Source of the DNA: Onchidella celtica
Taxonomy: Eukaryota; Mollusca; Gastropoda; Systellommatophora; Onchidiidae
Direction: 5' to 3'
Assembly: GCA_963931925.1 (NCBI GenBank)
Contig: OZ007569.1
Coordinates: 27,072,524-27,136,523, forward strand
DNA length: 64,000 bases
Part shown: piece by piece, positions 11,052 to 23,965 of the stretch
Numbering within the stretch: the stretch's first letter is position 1
Layout of the letters: each line of letters begins with the position of its first letter
The notes under the pieces: generated by a model
Databases searched by the model: none
Told to the model about the DNA's origin: nothing
The model's input: only the letters and a program-made list of their open reading frames with translations
Program-made: the position numbers and the translations under genes

Positions 11052-12360
11052 TGTTACGAATTTGGGGGGAATCCGTCTACTTAAGGTTTCGACTGCATTT
11101 AAATCGAGAGGTACTTAAATCTTTCGTATCATGCCACACACTAAGAACAATCTGAATAAGTTTCATAAACAGACCTGCAGGGCCACAAATTTAATTACAT
11201 TAATTACCCTAACAATTTTGTCTAGATCTATTATAGTAAAGACAACATCAGCAGCATCAAATCAAAATTCAATAATACCTCACTAGAATTCTACTCTAGA
11301 TTCCTATAATATTATTATACTTCTGACTCACTAGCAATCTAAGTACTAATTATATATATCTCAGATCTGGTCTGCCTACTATATATCAATCAATACACTA
11401 ATATGGTCTCTGGCGACAATGTCATCTCAGCCATTTGTGCCTAACGCTTATAATAATCGAGCCCGTCAATACAAACTAACGTAGTTAAGTCTAGAGATCT
11501 ACTCTAGGATGGGCTGGCAATGCCCAGCCTCATCCAGACAAATCCATCACAATTCACAGATGTGTATGCCATACATTCATACTAGTTACAAGTCTATATA
11601 TATCTTTATCTTGCATTCTTGGGTAGCACTCCTAGTATATGCGGCAATCCTGTCCTACTGGATAACTTATGTTCAGCTCCTCGTTCATGGTTGAGTCATC
11701 AATAGACAAACACTTACGATTAGTCCCTGGTGTTAGAGACCAGGGAACGATGGACAATAGCGGTGGGCATATCTCATTCAGGCATATGGATTCATCTCAA
11801 ATGTCTATAGTGGACTAGACATGAGTCGTACAACGCTTTTATGATTCTTCAGGCAGAATCGTGCCGACGCCTGCACAGATTGGAGTTTTCTGTATGGAGT
11901 GCAGGATATATGTCTGGGCTGACTTTTATACTGTCTAGCCACCTGCAACTACCGTCCAAATCCCTAGATTTCATTGGTGCGGTCAGCTCCGAGCTGAGCT
12001 CGCAGTATAATTTATTCTATTGTATAAGTCGGTTACGGCCTTGCACTAATACAGACAAGGTCAATTTAAAATGTCAAAACAACTACTGAAATCTTTAAAC
12101 CCTCGTGCTTTCTACATTTTATGCACGAATTTCTGAACGCGACTAAGCGTCTTAAACTATCTATCCTTATTCGCCCCTTCTCTTCCTTTCTAAGTGTTCA
12201 TCAAAATCACGGGGTCGCGAACGGCTCTGTCACTCCTAGCTATACATTTATTCTATCTCGCCCCACTTTCTTTCCATCTCTAAAACAAAAGTGTTTCAAA
12301 CAAACTGTTCACGAGAACAGCTCAAGGACAAATTACGCTGGTTAGAATTAACAAGTCGTG
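11052..12360 (-). mobile_element. LTR-like repeat, antisense copy
   Basis: It is the inverse of 57694-59005 over most of its length. Shared landmarks are tgtggccctgcagg, ctggatgaggctgg, the CCAAT-type motif caccaat and a TATA-type motif (gtataaaag here on the - strand). The end at 11052 (tgttacga on +) corresponds to the LTR terminus ...tcgtaaca. The other end near 12360 is blurred and no target duplication was found, so it may be truncated. Confidence 0.6.
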
Positions 12361-13183
12361 AAAATTTACTCACTGAACTCGTGACCTAGCACGGCATTTA
12401 TGGACTTAATCTGTTCTTGACAGTACACATAATTTTTCTCCTCAAAACTTGCAGCATACACATAAATTGCAGTTTGGAGTAAGCCATAATCTATGTTCTA
12501 GACTTTAGTCAACATACCTAAACCACAATACAGATTTTAAGTAAATGTGTTTTGTAATATTGTGGTGTTAAGATATAATATATGTGTAATTTACTACTAT
12601 AAAAAATGTAAATGCGAAGTCTAACATTGTATTAGGTAGTCCAAACTGATTTTTACTTTTTATCACAATTCACCACTTATTGTCTAATCTGATGGAGCTT
12701 GCTTTTCTAAGAATTTTTATACCAAATTTATCATTCTGGCTTAAGTTAAAGGGTTTGAAAGTTATGAAATTTTCAGAAGTGAAAAAAACACCTCGAATTT
12801 GCTACCTTTTGCAAATTGCACAATAGTCCTGTTGGATGAACTACGAGTGGCTAATGTGGTTACTGCGTGGGTTCAATAGTAACTCCCTTAAGGATACACA
12901 GGATTAACAAACACAGGGTTCTGCTGGCAATCTTATTTATTCAAAAAGCCTAACAAAGGTATCACTACCAAACAAAAAGCCATAGGAGAACCCTACCAAA
13001 AAAAAAGAAGCCCAACCAGCCATAAGCCAAAGTCTCTCTGCTACTGGCGCAACTGGACTAGGCCATGTTTTGGGCGAGGCGCGCCACGGCAGGCCGCCGC
13101 CGGTCTATTGTACTGCAAGGTCCACTTGTGCTTCCTATTGTTGCGGCGTCTTTGATGGAGTCTACTGACCACCGAATGAGTTC

Positions 13184-13223
13184 TTTTGTTTCTCGGGGGC
13201 CTCAGCATAGTGCTGTTGGCCCC
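13184..13223. repeat. Second copy of the short hairpin segment
   Basis: About 40 bp match 6302-6342. Here the arms gggggcc and ggcccc are complementary, with gctg/cagc also pairable inside. The string ctgaccac occurs at both sides (about 13165 and 13228), a possible but weaker target duplication. Confidence 0.6.
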
Positions 13224-15740
13224 CAAGCTGACCACTCGAACTGGCATCATCTTTATGAGCCAGCGCGGACGTCCGAGAGGGCTATTACGTAGTCCAGTGT
13301 TGGACAAGTGAAAGGCTCGGACATTGAGTCCAGCCGAACAACATAACCGGTTAGGGTCCTAACACAATCGAATTTACAGTACTGTTAAAAGGGTGCACAC
13401 AAAAGTCAATTAGGTGTCCCAGTAAACTGCAGAAATTACTCTATGGTCCCCTCCAGCTATAATTGAATAAATTTGACCCAGGTTGGATTTATCGGGGATA
13501 ACATGCGTCTAACTCGTGGTTTACTTTATGTAACACTGGTTCCGGGTAAACCGAGCGGGTCTCTCTCTATCTATAGCTATCTAATCTGACACCAAATAAT
13601 GTAACACAGGACGAGACGAGCGGGGCTCTCTACACAGTCAAACATACAAACAAAACTATCAGGTTTTGAGAGGACAATTTTATTAAAAGGAAAAGAAAAT
13701 AACAAATCAAATAATAAACACAATACAATAAACACATGACAATACAATAAACCACAATAAACCAGGACAAAACAATAAACAATACATTACGAAGACAATA
13801 AACAGCACAATAAACCCAACCGACAGGCGCGCTGAAGAAGAACCAAAAATAAACAGGAATTAACAGCACGCCTCATCAGTTAATCATTACATCATGCTAA
13901 AACAAGAAAATGCATCAAAAGAAAACATAATAGTTAATAATAACTATATTCACATTGTAAACTAAATATGGGGAAGGTCTAGCATGTCTATCAAACAGTA
14001 ACGTATAACTTACTTTGTGAGCACTCCAGGGGAGATAACTCGAGTATAAGATGCAAGCCTACCAAGTAACATGTTTACTTCCCTTGGCTTAACTACAGAC
14101 TGACATAGGGCTATCCCACACGTTATAATTCTTATATTATAACAACGGCCATTATCTAGATCAGGAAGAAAACTTAATTTGATTCCAGACAAGATAACAT
14201 TAAGCCTTACATGTGTATACGCGCACCCTGTACGCATCAAATCTATCCTAGTTATGGAATGAGCTACAATAAAATACAGTCTGCTGAGTCTACACACTCA
14301 TACCACAGAACTGTCCGTGCTAGGTGGCTCAATAAAAGACAATCCCATCTACTTACTTAGCCCACCCACGCACAACGTAGTATCCCTTAATTAACAATTA
14401 CCATCATAATTAGCAGAGGATAGCAATAGCCAACTGGATCTACTCATTAAGTCAAAATTAATTAACTTAGGCCCCATTAGCCAACCTAGCTCAATTCCGC
14501 ACATGCTAGATTATTAATATTACACAACACCCTAGTCCATACTGCCACAGACTTATCTCAACTCAGAGCCAAACTTATCCCTTTCCTATCCTCTGGATAT
14601 AATACCAAACTCCTTACTCATAAAGTCATAGGAGTATCTCCAGGTGGACCAACCCACATACATGTAATAAGTCAACACCTAAGTCTCAACCAACAATAGC
14701 AAGTTATAGTCTCCCACTACAAGTGATATGATAATCATGGCATAAAGCCAAACCCAACTACATGGTACAACTACAAGACTGAACAGTCAAGTCAACCCAC
14801 TTGTATTACCTCCAACAATACTGATATACCTAAAACATTCCCACATATTCAGTGAACTAATTATATAATGCAACAAAATAATATCATAATAATGATGACA
14901 TATATATCATAGGTCTACTGGGCAAGCAACACCCACAACCCCTATGATTGGGTTTTAAGTCAATGCATCTGATCTCTTCATTACAACAGAGTCCAATTAC
15001 ATCTGTCAGTGTGTCAAAAGAACAGACAATGAGCACCTACAAAGGATGCCATAAAAATATGACACCTGATGCATAGACAATGCATCTATACACCTAGCAT
15101 AGGCCTTTCCCTTCAGGATTCATCTTATCAACAACCAAAGTTCAAGGTTCGACCCTCAAAAGTTTCTAAGTCCGACCTAACCAGTACAAATTGAAGAAAA
15201 TCAACTTAACACCTGTGTAGCGAACATACTAATTCAATAATAAACATATAATAAATTAAGAAATTAAAGTAAATAATCATCATCCTTTAGTATAATGCCG
15301 ATATCTGAGATCCCAAATGCTGTTTAAGTGTGGTAGCCACTGTAAACAGTCAGCCAGGATTGTTATTGTTGTTTGGGTCAAGCTTCCGTTTCCGGAAGCT
15401 ATTAGCTAACCAATCCCGGTCTTGATTTGACTCGCTTGACCAAAAGTCATGTGATCATGCCTGCTAGCGTCTGCTGTGACCTACTCACGGCTCACGCGCG
15501 TGCTCTGCAAATCCAACACCTCTCTCTTCATCTTAACTGGTCTACTCATTATCATAAAGTCCATAATGAATACGGCATCAATAAAGGTAACGAAAAGGCA
15601 CACAAGACAAATCTACACATACATCATAGTCACACTGCTGATTTAAAGGAACCCAGAAATAATCATCCAACAATAACCTTACAACCCACGGAAGAACAAG
15701 GTAAAGTAAAGAAATAACTTGGTTATAATTCTTGCCCGTT

Positions 15741-15761
15741 ACTCTCTCTCTCTCTCTCTCT
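15741..15761. repeat. (TC)n microsatellite
   Basis: A short run of CT dinucleotides inside the 4.64-kb insertion. Confidence 0.9.
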
Positions 15762-18255
15762 GTGACGTCTGTCCCTAAGAAGGACACGCTGAGCCTGAAT
15801 GGCACCAACTGCAGATTAAGAATAACGATCTAGATCTGTCTATCTCTGATCCAAGTAGCGGGACTTAGACCACACCCTCCAGTAGTACTATTTGTTAGCA
15901 CTTCACATAAAATCAGTCCGTCACAAATTACAGTTAAATGTTTCCATTTAATTACATGAACTAATCATGCGCGCTAGCGTTGATAGCATTCTAGAACAAC
16001 CTTACACTCTCTCTCTGCAGGATACTGATAGATCTATACTAAGATAGAAACTTAGCAAGATAAACTTTACCATAGATTGTTAGCTGCTAGCCTGATTGCC
16101 TAACCAAGCTGAACAAAGTTCATCAAACCTCCAAGTATAATCCAATCATTATTATTTCACATCATCTAAATATTATTAAATACCAGAACTAAAATAATGG
16201 GTACAACTTACGTGAACTAACCAAATGAATTCACACTTGAACTACATCATCCGAGCTGGCACTTCACAAATCTTGAAATATAAATTATACAACTTCTTTT
16301 ACTTTTATGTTAGTCTGGACACAATGACACGTCCTGCTGTCTTGAAGACTTGGGTGGAACTGACTGACCCACGCTATCATCTAAGCGTCACCCAAACACG
16401 CGCAACCCATTCACTCCTTACAGTTCACTAAGTGCAAATTCTAATAAAACATTAAAACAAATAAAAACATTTTTAAAGACCACCATCTTGCTCGTGTATG
16501 TTCCAAATACACTATCTTAAGGAAATATTACTTAACAAGATAAAAACTAACCAAAACTTACAATGTAGTGATACATAACAAGGTTCTACTTCTGGCACCA
16601 GGGATGGTCACTTAAATTGACCAATCCTGGACAATACAGACCACGCTAAGACTATGATTTAAAATTGGCGCAGTGAGTACATCAGTTGGCAATGTTACTC
16701 AACACCTGCATGACTCATCTCAGTGCGTGATAAACAATAAGGGGAGATTATCTATGGTTTCTGTGTGGTTACTTCCCCTTGACCACGTCTAGTGGTCCAA
16801 CTGATCAAAATAACGGGTTTATCTCCCTTTCACTACAATGAGCTATGTTCTCAGCCCTGTAATGGTTCACCCTATTACAATTAAATCCGAGATCCTCTTA
16901 TTAATTATTTCAATAGGACCTGTGCATCAAAGTACAACGAAATTAGTACCATTATAAAGTAGAAACTTGCTGCTAAAATTCTAACTGACTACTTATACCA
17001 GAAACCCGGTAATAGTTTTAATATAAATTTTCAAAGCTTCAGGACTAACAACATTGGACAAATTTGTGCGGGATACTTTCGTCCATTAATACGACGTATC
17101 TCCATTGATAACAAACGTTATCATGAGTACCTATTTTGTACCGATAGGGTATTGCCTACTCTCAACAATGAATTCGGGTTCCCGTCTTTCTGTCGGTGGA
17201 TAACAACGAAGGAGCGAGTTGTAAGAAACTTAAAGCCATGATATAAGAGTTGGAAGCCCGGTGGTCAACATTTCCAACTGACCAATCAAAATGCGCGCTT
17301 TCCACCGTGATGTGAATAACGGGTCCCGCGCTACTATTACAAGTGAAATAATCCAATTAATGGTACTCGGCCAAGTGTCCATAAACTACTATGAGTGGCC
17401 GTCCCTCACTCACGCACTAGCGTTACCATGAAAGCACATATAAAAATAGAAAGTCGTTCACCCTCTCACAGTCCAACTTTGACCGCCCATAATATGACTG
17501 TTTATTGAGTCACAGCATTAAAAAATATCAGTTTCCAAGTCAAGGGGGTGTACATTACGCTCAATTTTTTTCGAGGGGTACAAGTATATGTAGTATAACT
17601 TAACCCACTACAAGCATCTCATTTTACTTTTTTTAGTCATCAAACTTCATCGGATGTCAATTTTGTGTGAACTCTTACAAGGGAGACAAAAATAATGTTT
17701 TGTTTTCTTTTTAATTGAAAAGGAGTTCAACCACATCGCCGTTGACTTAGCACTGAGTGTCAGAAAAAGGTGACGAAATCAAGCATTGGGCGGGTCTATA
17801 AAAACAGTTGGCGCTTTGCGCCAAAACATGCCCTAAGTCTAATTTTGGCACACCCTGAAAATACAAAGGCTGAAGTTCATTTGCATATAACTTTGATCCT
17901 AATCTATTAAAGTTTCCGCCAGTTTCTCGATCAACAAACTTTTCAACAAATGATTTTTAAAGGAATTTCAACTTAAAAACAGGATGAAAAATACATTAAA
18001 TTGAACCTCATTTATCTGGCTTTCAGTGTGAGTTATTTTCAAACACGTGCGCTACATCAGCGCGATGCTCCGCGATCCTTTGTTATGATGAGGGGGTCAA
18101 ATCGGTATGTGCGGCGCAGGGCGAAAACGGCAAGACTGTGTCTTGTTCAAGCAAGAAAAACACATGGCTACACACACAGAACAATACAATAGATAATTAT
18201 ATGCTTTGACAGAGGAAGAATTGAACTTTATTTTAATGTAGGATACATGCTATGT

Positions 18256-19370
18256 CCATTAGAAAATGCTTCATTTTCACCACAATGTGACTCCATTACT
18301 GGTGTTTTTAAGAAAAATTGAATAAAATACTTCCTCAAATAAAACAACTCTGAATCAATCGACTTGAATACAGAGGAGACAATGAGCTACTCAATGTGCC
18401 ATTGCCAAAAATCAGGTGAAGGGCAAGTCACGGGATGTCTCTACAGACAACACTGCGCTGGTCAGTTTCACGTCCTCATGGGCCCCCTCTATTGGCGATG
18501 AAAGCCTTTAATGTCTGATGTTACTCGAGTCATAAATCCATTTGAATGGGGATTAAGCTGCACAATTTGTTTGAGGGTCAGTCAGAATCACTCAAAAGGG
18601 GCTGGGGGAATTCAGCAGAGTCACTGGCTGCACATGAGTTTGGAGAAAGCATGTCCACACGATAATGGTCTCATTGTGCTAGGAAGAAGCAAACGAGATA
18701 ATATATAACAGAATGATAGGACAGAAGGAGGCCCTACTAGAAACAGAAGCGCCCATCAAACATACGTTGGTGCACACGGGAATAAGTACATTGTATGTAA
18801 TGTTAACACAAGGCCTGAATGCCGCCAAGGCGCTAGTGAGAATGGAATAAATCGCTTGCAAACTACACGCTGTCAAGAGAATATTGATAACAAAGCTGTA
18901 GAGCCACATAAAAATTAATTTCAGAGGTTTGTATGGAAGATGTCTGTTAATGTTACTACTGACAGGTCATTTAAGCCTTTGGTTATCACTTGGCCTTTTC
19001 ATTGGGAGGTGAGGGTGGGAAGAGAAGGGCAGAACACATGGAGAGTTGGAGAAACCGGCAGTAAATGTGATTTCATAACAATTTGCAGCCTTTTACTCAC
19101 TCCTGATACCGGCACTCACACTGATGAATGACTTGATAGTTTGTAACGATGTCACACGCTTCCTTTTCTTTAAGTTGCTCATGCAAAAACGACTATTTGA
19201 GCACATAGTAGTTCAGTGAGTTCATTGGAAATCATATTTACACTGTATCTCCAAAATTAAAAACAAATCATCTGTGTGATTCATACTGAGTGGGTTTTTT
19301 TTTCTCTTCTTTTAGTCCTTTCCTCTTCAGGTTAAAGACCTGTTGCCACATATACGGCCCACATCATTGA
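18256..19370. other. Intergenic, no gene seen
   Basis: Short open frames only, without codon or domain support. No repeat boundary is recognised. Confidence 0.5.
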
Positions 19371-19985
19371 GACATTTACAGTGCTATCACGTACATGTGT
19401 AAATGTGAGTGTGCATGAGAAAACCCACAATAAGTCGCAAACATGACATTTTGAGTTCTGTACACATAATAAAAGACAAGACATTTCTGATAAATTGAAG
19501 TCAGTGAACCCCCTGAAACAAGATTTTGAGAAAACGGCATTTAATCCTAAAGGTGGCAATAGCTAATTGACCCATTAATATTGGAGTGATTGCTGTAGTG
19601 TTAGGAGACCGTAGACTAATAACTGAGCCGTTATAGAGAGTAGTGTTCACTGCTCATCTACAGTTTACCCTGTAACATGCCACGGTCCCCTAAACAACAG
19701 CCAAGTCGGAAGTTTTTGGATCTTGTTAGGAGACCGTAGTCTAATTACAAAGCCTTTATAGAGATCATAGTGAGTAGTGTTCACTGCTCGTCTACAGTTT
19801 GCCCTGTAACATGCCAAGGTCCCCTAAACAAGAGCCAAGTTGGAAGTTTGTGTCGGACCCATATTTTCACTTCAAAGCCGTTTTTCTCAACATCAGCTTT
19901 GTCGACATATTGTGGGTTTTCTCATGCACACTCACAAATGTTCCATTGTCTCCATGTGACTGTCACAACTTGTCCAACATATGAG
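19371..19985. repeat. Large inverted repeat with tandem duplication in the loop
   Basis: The left arm (about 19380-19550) and right arm (about 19850-19960) share, in inverse orientation, gtgagtgtgcatgagaaaac followed by ccacaata and further blocks such as gagaaaacggc/gccgtttttctc. Between the arms a 125-bp unit starting ttaggagaccgta is present twice (19601 and 19726). It could be a decayed foldback transposon. No product is encoded. Confidence 0.6.
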
Positions 19986-20315
19986 CAAAATGTCACCACA
20001 AATTACAGTAATATAATGCTCATCAGTGTCTTTCACACAGCTGGGTTATTTTAACTCGACATTTTGTCATTGATATGATTGCTCCAAGGAGCTCCTTGGA
20101 TTGCTCTTTTCTTGAAATTTGCCCCCCGTGTAGATTAATCAAATTCAGAACATTGATGAACAGTTCAGCTGTTTTTTATTTGAAGAAAGTGTTAATTAAG
20201 CAAAATTGTTAATCAGTGTGACCGACAATAAATGGGGGATGAGAGACCTTGTCCCCATCCCTTCGAAGTGGGACGAATTTTTGACCAATGCCCCCCAGCC
20301 CCCAGTCTTCTGGCC

Positions 20316-20447
20316 TGTTTCACAATATCTGAAAGCACTCTTAGAACAGACATAACGGCTTAATCTGATCACTACTAGTACCTCAAAGACCATTGTGGGC
20401 CGTGCTCTCGGTCTAAGAGGCGGGGCCACTCCCTGGATTGTGAAACA
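20316..20447. mobile_element. Candidate 132-bp MITE
   Basis: tgtttcacaat (20316-20326) and its inverse attgtgaaaca (20437-20447) bound 132 bp with no coding capacity. No clear target duplication is visible. A single copy in the window is weak evidence. Confidence 0.35.
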
Positions 20448-21289
20448 TGTCAGCAGGTGAATGCATGGGCGCATCCTTGCACTCCGACCAGTGGCACCTC
20501 ATGCACCAAGACTAGCATACACCCCTCCCAAACAACTAAAATCTGAAGATCCCATTCCGAGACAGTCCCGGAAAAAATAAGACAGTTGGCAGATCTGTTG
20601 CGCGAGTGGGGCGTTGGCGGTAGGCAGGTTTCATGTAGCTGGATCTGGTACTCGTACATGATGTAGGCTGCATAATAATAGCCTAGAGTTTATTCATCAT
20701 TGTGAGCATTGTGAGACTTTTGCATTTGTCGTGAGGCATTTGCAACATTTGCCCTTGGCCTAACCCTGAACTTAAGCATACTTGGCAGTATAAGGTTTTA
20801 AGGAGGTCATTTTCCGCCATTTTGATCGAGAAAGAGAGAGAGGGGGAGGAAGAGAAGCACGGCTATTTTCCCGACATGTCGTGAAAATAACGGTTGCCTT
20901 CTCAGAAATGTAGTATGTTATACGCATTTATTGGAGATCTGGTTCTCATGTGGAATTGGTACAAGTAATGAGAGTGTGAAATGTTGGGCATAATTATTGG
21001 AAAAACTGTGCAGCTGCCATCTAAGCATCCAGCAGTTGAACTCCGTGACCCCGACTGACACCTGATTTATTTCTCTCTTGTGGTCTCCGCTAAAAATTCA
21101 GTTTCGGCAGCAAATAAGCAGCCGTGCTTTATTAAAACTGAAGTTTCAGGGTTCTTTTCAAACAAGACACGAAAAACACAAAATTTCAGTACTGGACTCA
21201 CCCATTGGTGGTGTGTTGTTTTTAAAAAAAATTTTAAACAATATTTGATTGGATGCACAAAAATAAAAAATAAAAAATATTGTGAAAAT
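20448..21289. other. Intergenic, no gene seen
   Basis: It contains a GA-rich patch (about 20828-20860) and otherwise unremarkable AT-rich DNA. On the - strand this lies beyond the likely end of the KNL1 transcript. Confidence 0.5.
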
Positions 21290-21301
21290 TGAAAGGAAAG
21301 T

Positions 21302-21307
21302 TTTATT
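21302..21307 (-). terminator. KNL1: Possible polyadenylation signal for KNL1
   Basis: tttatt on + reads AATAAA on -, about 2.55 kb past the KNL1 stop. Another candidate lies at 21846-21851. No AATAAA was seen closer to the stop except inside the inserted element, so a long 3' UTR is an inference. Confidence 0.25.
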
Positions 21308-22264
21308 ATTTCATTTACAAATTGTACAATGAAATGACATACTGATACAGAGTCAGACAGAAGAGAGAAGCTGAAGAGACAAACTTAGATGCAGGGACAA
21401 TGCTTATAAATCTTAGTAAACATCATTTTCAACTTACTGATAAGGTATCACCTCAGATGTCTGCCTGGCTGGAAATTTGATACCTAAAATTACTCAACCA
21501 TTTGTACTTATGTAATATCTAGACATTTATTCAGATAGCACGTCAGTCTAAATGAAAACCACTTCCACTCAGTATGTACTTTTCTTGTACAGCATAGTTC
21601 AACAGAATCTGGCAAATTTCTCACTTGTGCACAAAAGTGGATGATGATTACTGAAAATGGTATAAAATGCAATCACAGTTCAAGAATGAAAAATAACAAT
21701 TGAATTTATACAAATTATTATTTCAATAAATTTAGTTTGAAAAGTAGTTTTTGCACATTTGCAGATACCAGCAAAGTTAAATATGGCTCACAAAATAGTG
21801 GCAGGCCTGTATTATGAGCCAATATAATCAGTCCAGTGATGATCTTTTATTCTGAAAATGACAGAATCAGCGTACATGTACTTTATGGGCTTTATAAATG
21901 GCAAGGGATTACGTCACCACCTCAAACTGCACAAGGTTTAACATGCTATCAAGCATGAGGAAAGTGGTATAAGTGACCAAATAGTGTAACATTTTTATGT
22001 TATATTCTGAGATTTACAAATAAAAACCAGTTTCCATGAAAATGTCTCATGTAGAAGAATAATGTAAACCAGGCTTCCACACATCTTTGAAAGAATGCAT
22101 TGGTTAATAGTAACAGGTCCCTGCAGATAACAAAATTCCTAGCATGGTCTACTTAGCATGTACATTGTCAATGAATGCATTAGGCTGTTAATTTTGCTTA
22201 TTTTTCCTATTTAAAAAGTAATCATGGAACCAAAATTGCACACCACTTTACAAACTGTTTTAAC

Positions 22265-23034
22265 TTAACACTCACCCAGCGCGTTACCCGTAAAGCCCGC
22301 TGCCCCGTCAGTGACCTTACTCACGGAGAATCTTATCTGGGGTCACTGACCCGTGCCGCTAGACGATGACCACATACGCTGTCCACGTGGTTCGGTTTTT
22401 ATTGATCGGTATGAAAACATTCGCTGCTATGCCTTATCACGCTTGATAATGAATTAACCAGCAAAACCTTAGTCTGTCAGTCTCTAACCAATCATCTGAC
22501 TTATGATTCCAAACTGACAGCTGTAGTTTTCGTGAGAACGAAGCATGATAACTAGCCACGCCCTCCCAAGCCCTACACAAATGGTTTCATCCTGATTGAC
22601 ACATACTAATAAACCAATGTGGGCATTTGGGGCAAAGATTATTTCAGAGCTTGTTTCTGATTGGTTCTTAGATACAGACAACTCCAGATGGTGGTCAGCT
22701 TGTGAGAAAATGAGATAATATTGCAAATTTGTTGAGCAACAGTTCGCATGTCGATGTTACATCTTTTGAAAGTGTGGGGAGAGCCTTTGAAAGCTTAGTC
22801 TTTGTGATTCCGACCAGTGGTTCACTGGTTAACATGTCCATGTCACAATGTCTTTGATTTAGAAGAGATACAGTGAACAATAACACGGTGGTTACGTCTC
22901 AAAAAGGTCAGTGACCCGACGCCTGAAAATAGGGCTTGCGCGTGGCGCGGTCAGCTTGACCTGGGCGACTTTTGCCCCGTGAGCGCTTGCAAGTCAATAC
23001 CGACTATTGCCGCCCCGCGCAGGGTGAGAGTTAA
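22265..23034 (+). mobile_element. TTAA-flanked element family A, complete copy
   Basis: TTAA at 22265-22268 and 23031-23034 frames inverted ends cactcaccc(a)gcgcg and cgcgcagggtgagag. The 770-bp length agrees with the copy at 41827-42599 (773 bp). TTAA target duplication is the mark of piggyBac-type transposases. There is no coding capacity, so this is a non-autonomous element. It sits in the probable KNL1 3' UTR. Confidence 0.85.
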
Positions 23035-23859
23035 GATAGCTTCATTCAAGGAAGAAACTGAAACGAAATCATTTTAAATCCCCATTTTAGTATTTTGAAA
23101 CCATGCTCAAAATATTTGAGTGGACTTACTGAACATATGTGGTTTCAAATTAAATGGTTGTGAATTACTGATTAAATTGATAAAATCTAATTAAGCAAGC
23201 TTCAAGTGCATGGTGTTTCACACTGAGTCAGACTACCTTCAAATAATATCACATTGTGTTTCAACTAAGGAAAAAAAGTTGTCACCAGAACAAGGTTTGC
23301 AGTAAAACTGACTGATGATGAACTCATAAACATTATACATATCTATATTATTATTGGGCTATACAGTCAGATAATAAACCTCATCTCATGCTCAGCTCAA
23401 TACATTTTAAGTTTTATCATCAAAAGCAATTTTCTACTTGGGAATACAACTTTGTAATTATACTTTCTTAAATTCTATTTTCATACAATGGCTTCACGAT
23501 CATTCTATGTACAGCCTAGCATTCCAAAACAATGTACAGTAAATCATATTGATGGTGTCTGGCGCAAACCAGCTACGTCTGAAAATTTCATATTTCTTTT
23601 TATAGCACCAATTTATGAAGATTGGAACCCCGCATCATCTGTAAAAATAGCTCTTTCCATAAGTCAATAGAAACATTCAAACCAGACATGTAATCAAACC
23701 AGCTAAGTACATTTCCCTTATGTGTTATCCGCAACTTTTCGTTCCTCTTGTAAAATTTGCATATCTTGACTTGGCTGGTTTGCGCCCGACACCATCGATA
23801 TGCAGAAAACATAGGTAAGCCTTATTTACAAGTTCGTATGTAAATCTGTACATTTTCAG

Positions 23860-23965
23860 TTAGCTTTTCCACTGAGCAATTAAATGTTCCAATTCTTGTA
23901 ATACACGGTTGATATAGTTGTGTCCACTCAAAACGTGATTTGCTGTGCAAGTGACATCCTCAGAT
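23860..23965 (-). CDS. KNL1: KNL1 exon R (terminal)
   Basis: Acceptor ttcctatcag precedes 23965. It encodes SEDVTCTANHVLSGHNYINR and VLQELEHLIAQWKS, ending at TAA 23860-23862. The segment GHNYINRVLQEL matches the NNYLKNVVKQI-like end of KNL1. Confidence 0.88.

Larger units (their letters stand above)
12830..17469. mobile_element. 4.64-kb insertion in family E, LTR-element-like ends
   Basis: Insertion limits follow from the uninterrupted family E copies. The bases agtcc at 12825-12829 recur at 17470-17474, and intact copies have them once. The insert starts TGTTGG and ends CTCAC(A), so it reads either as TG...CA with a 4-bp duplication or as a 5-bp duplication. That is the pattern of an LTR retroelement or a derivative. 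I found no paired LTRs and no integrase, protease or reverse transcriptase frame. The interior is AT-rich with multiple runs of ataataaac-like sequence, a (TC)n run, and a second copy of the hairpin segment at 13184-13223. It may be a non-autonomous or heavily decayed element. Confidence 0.55.
12633..18255 (+). mobile_element. Family E element split by a 4.64-kb insertion
   Basis: The left end taggtagtccaaactg (12633-12648) and the first 200 bp match the copy at 48176-49174 in inverse orientation. The match stops at 12829 and resumes at 17470 (agtccaactttgaccgcccat). It continues to about 18255, where homology ends before a right terminal repeat. No protein is encoded. Confidence 0.8.

Noticed and set aside
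13041-13307. Paired + and - frames of 75-88 codons
   Set aside because: Overlap on opposite strands in a GC-richer patch of the 4.64-kb insertion; no family resemblance.
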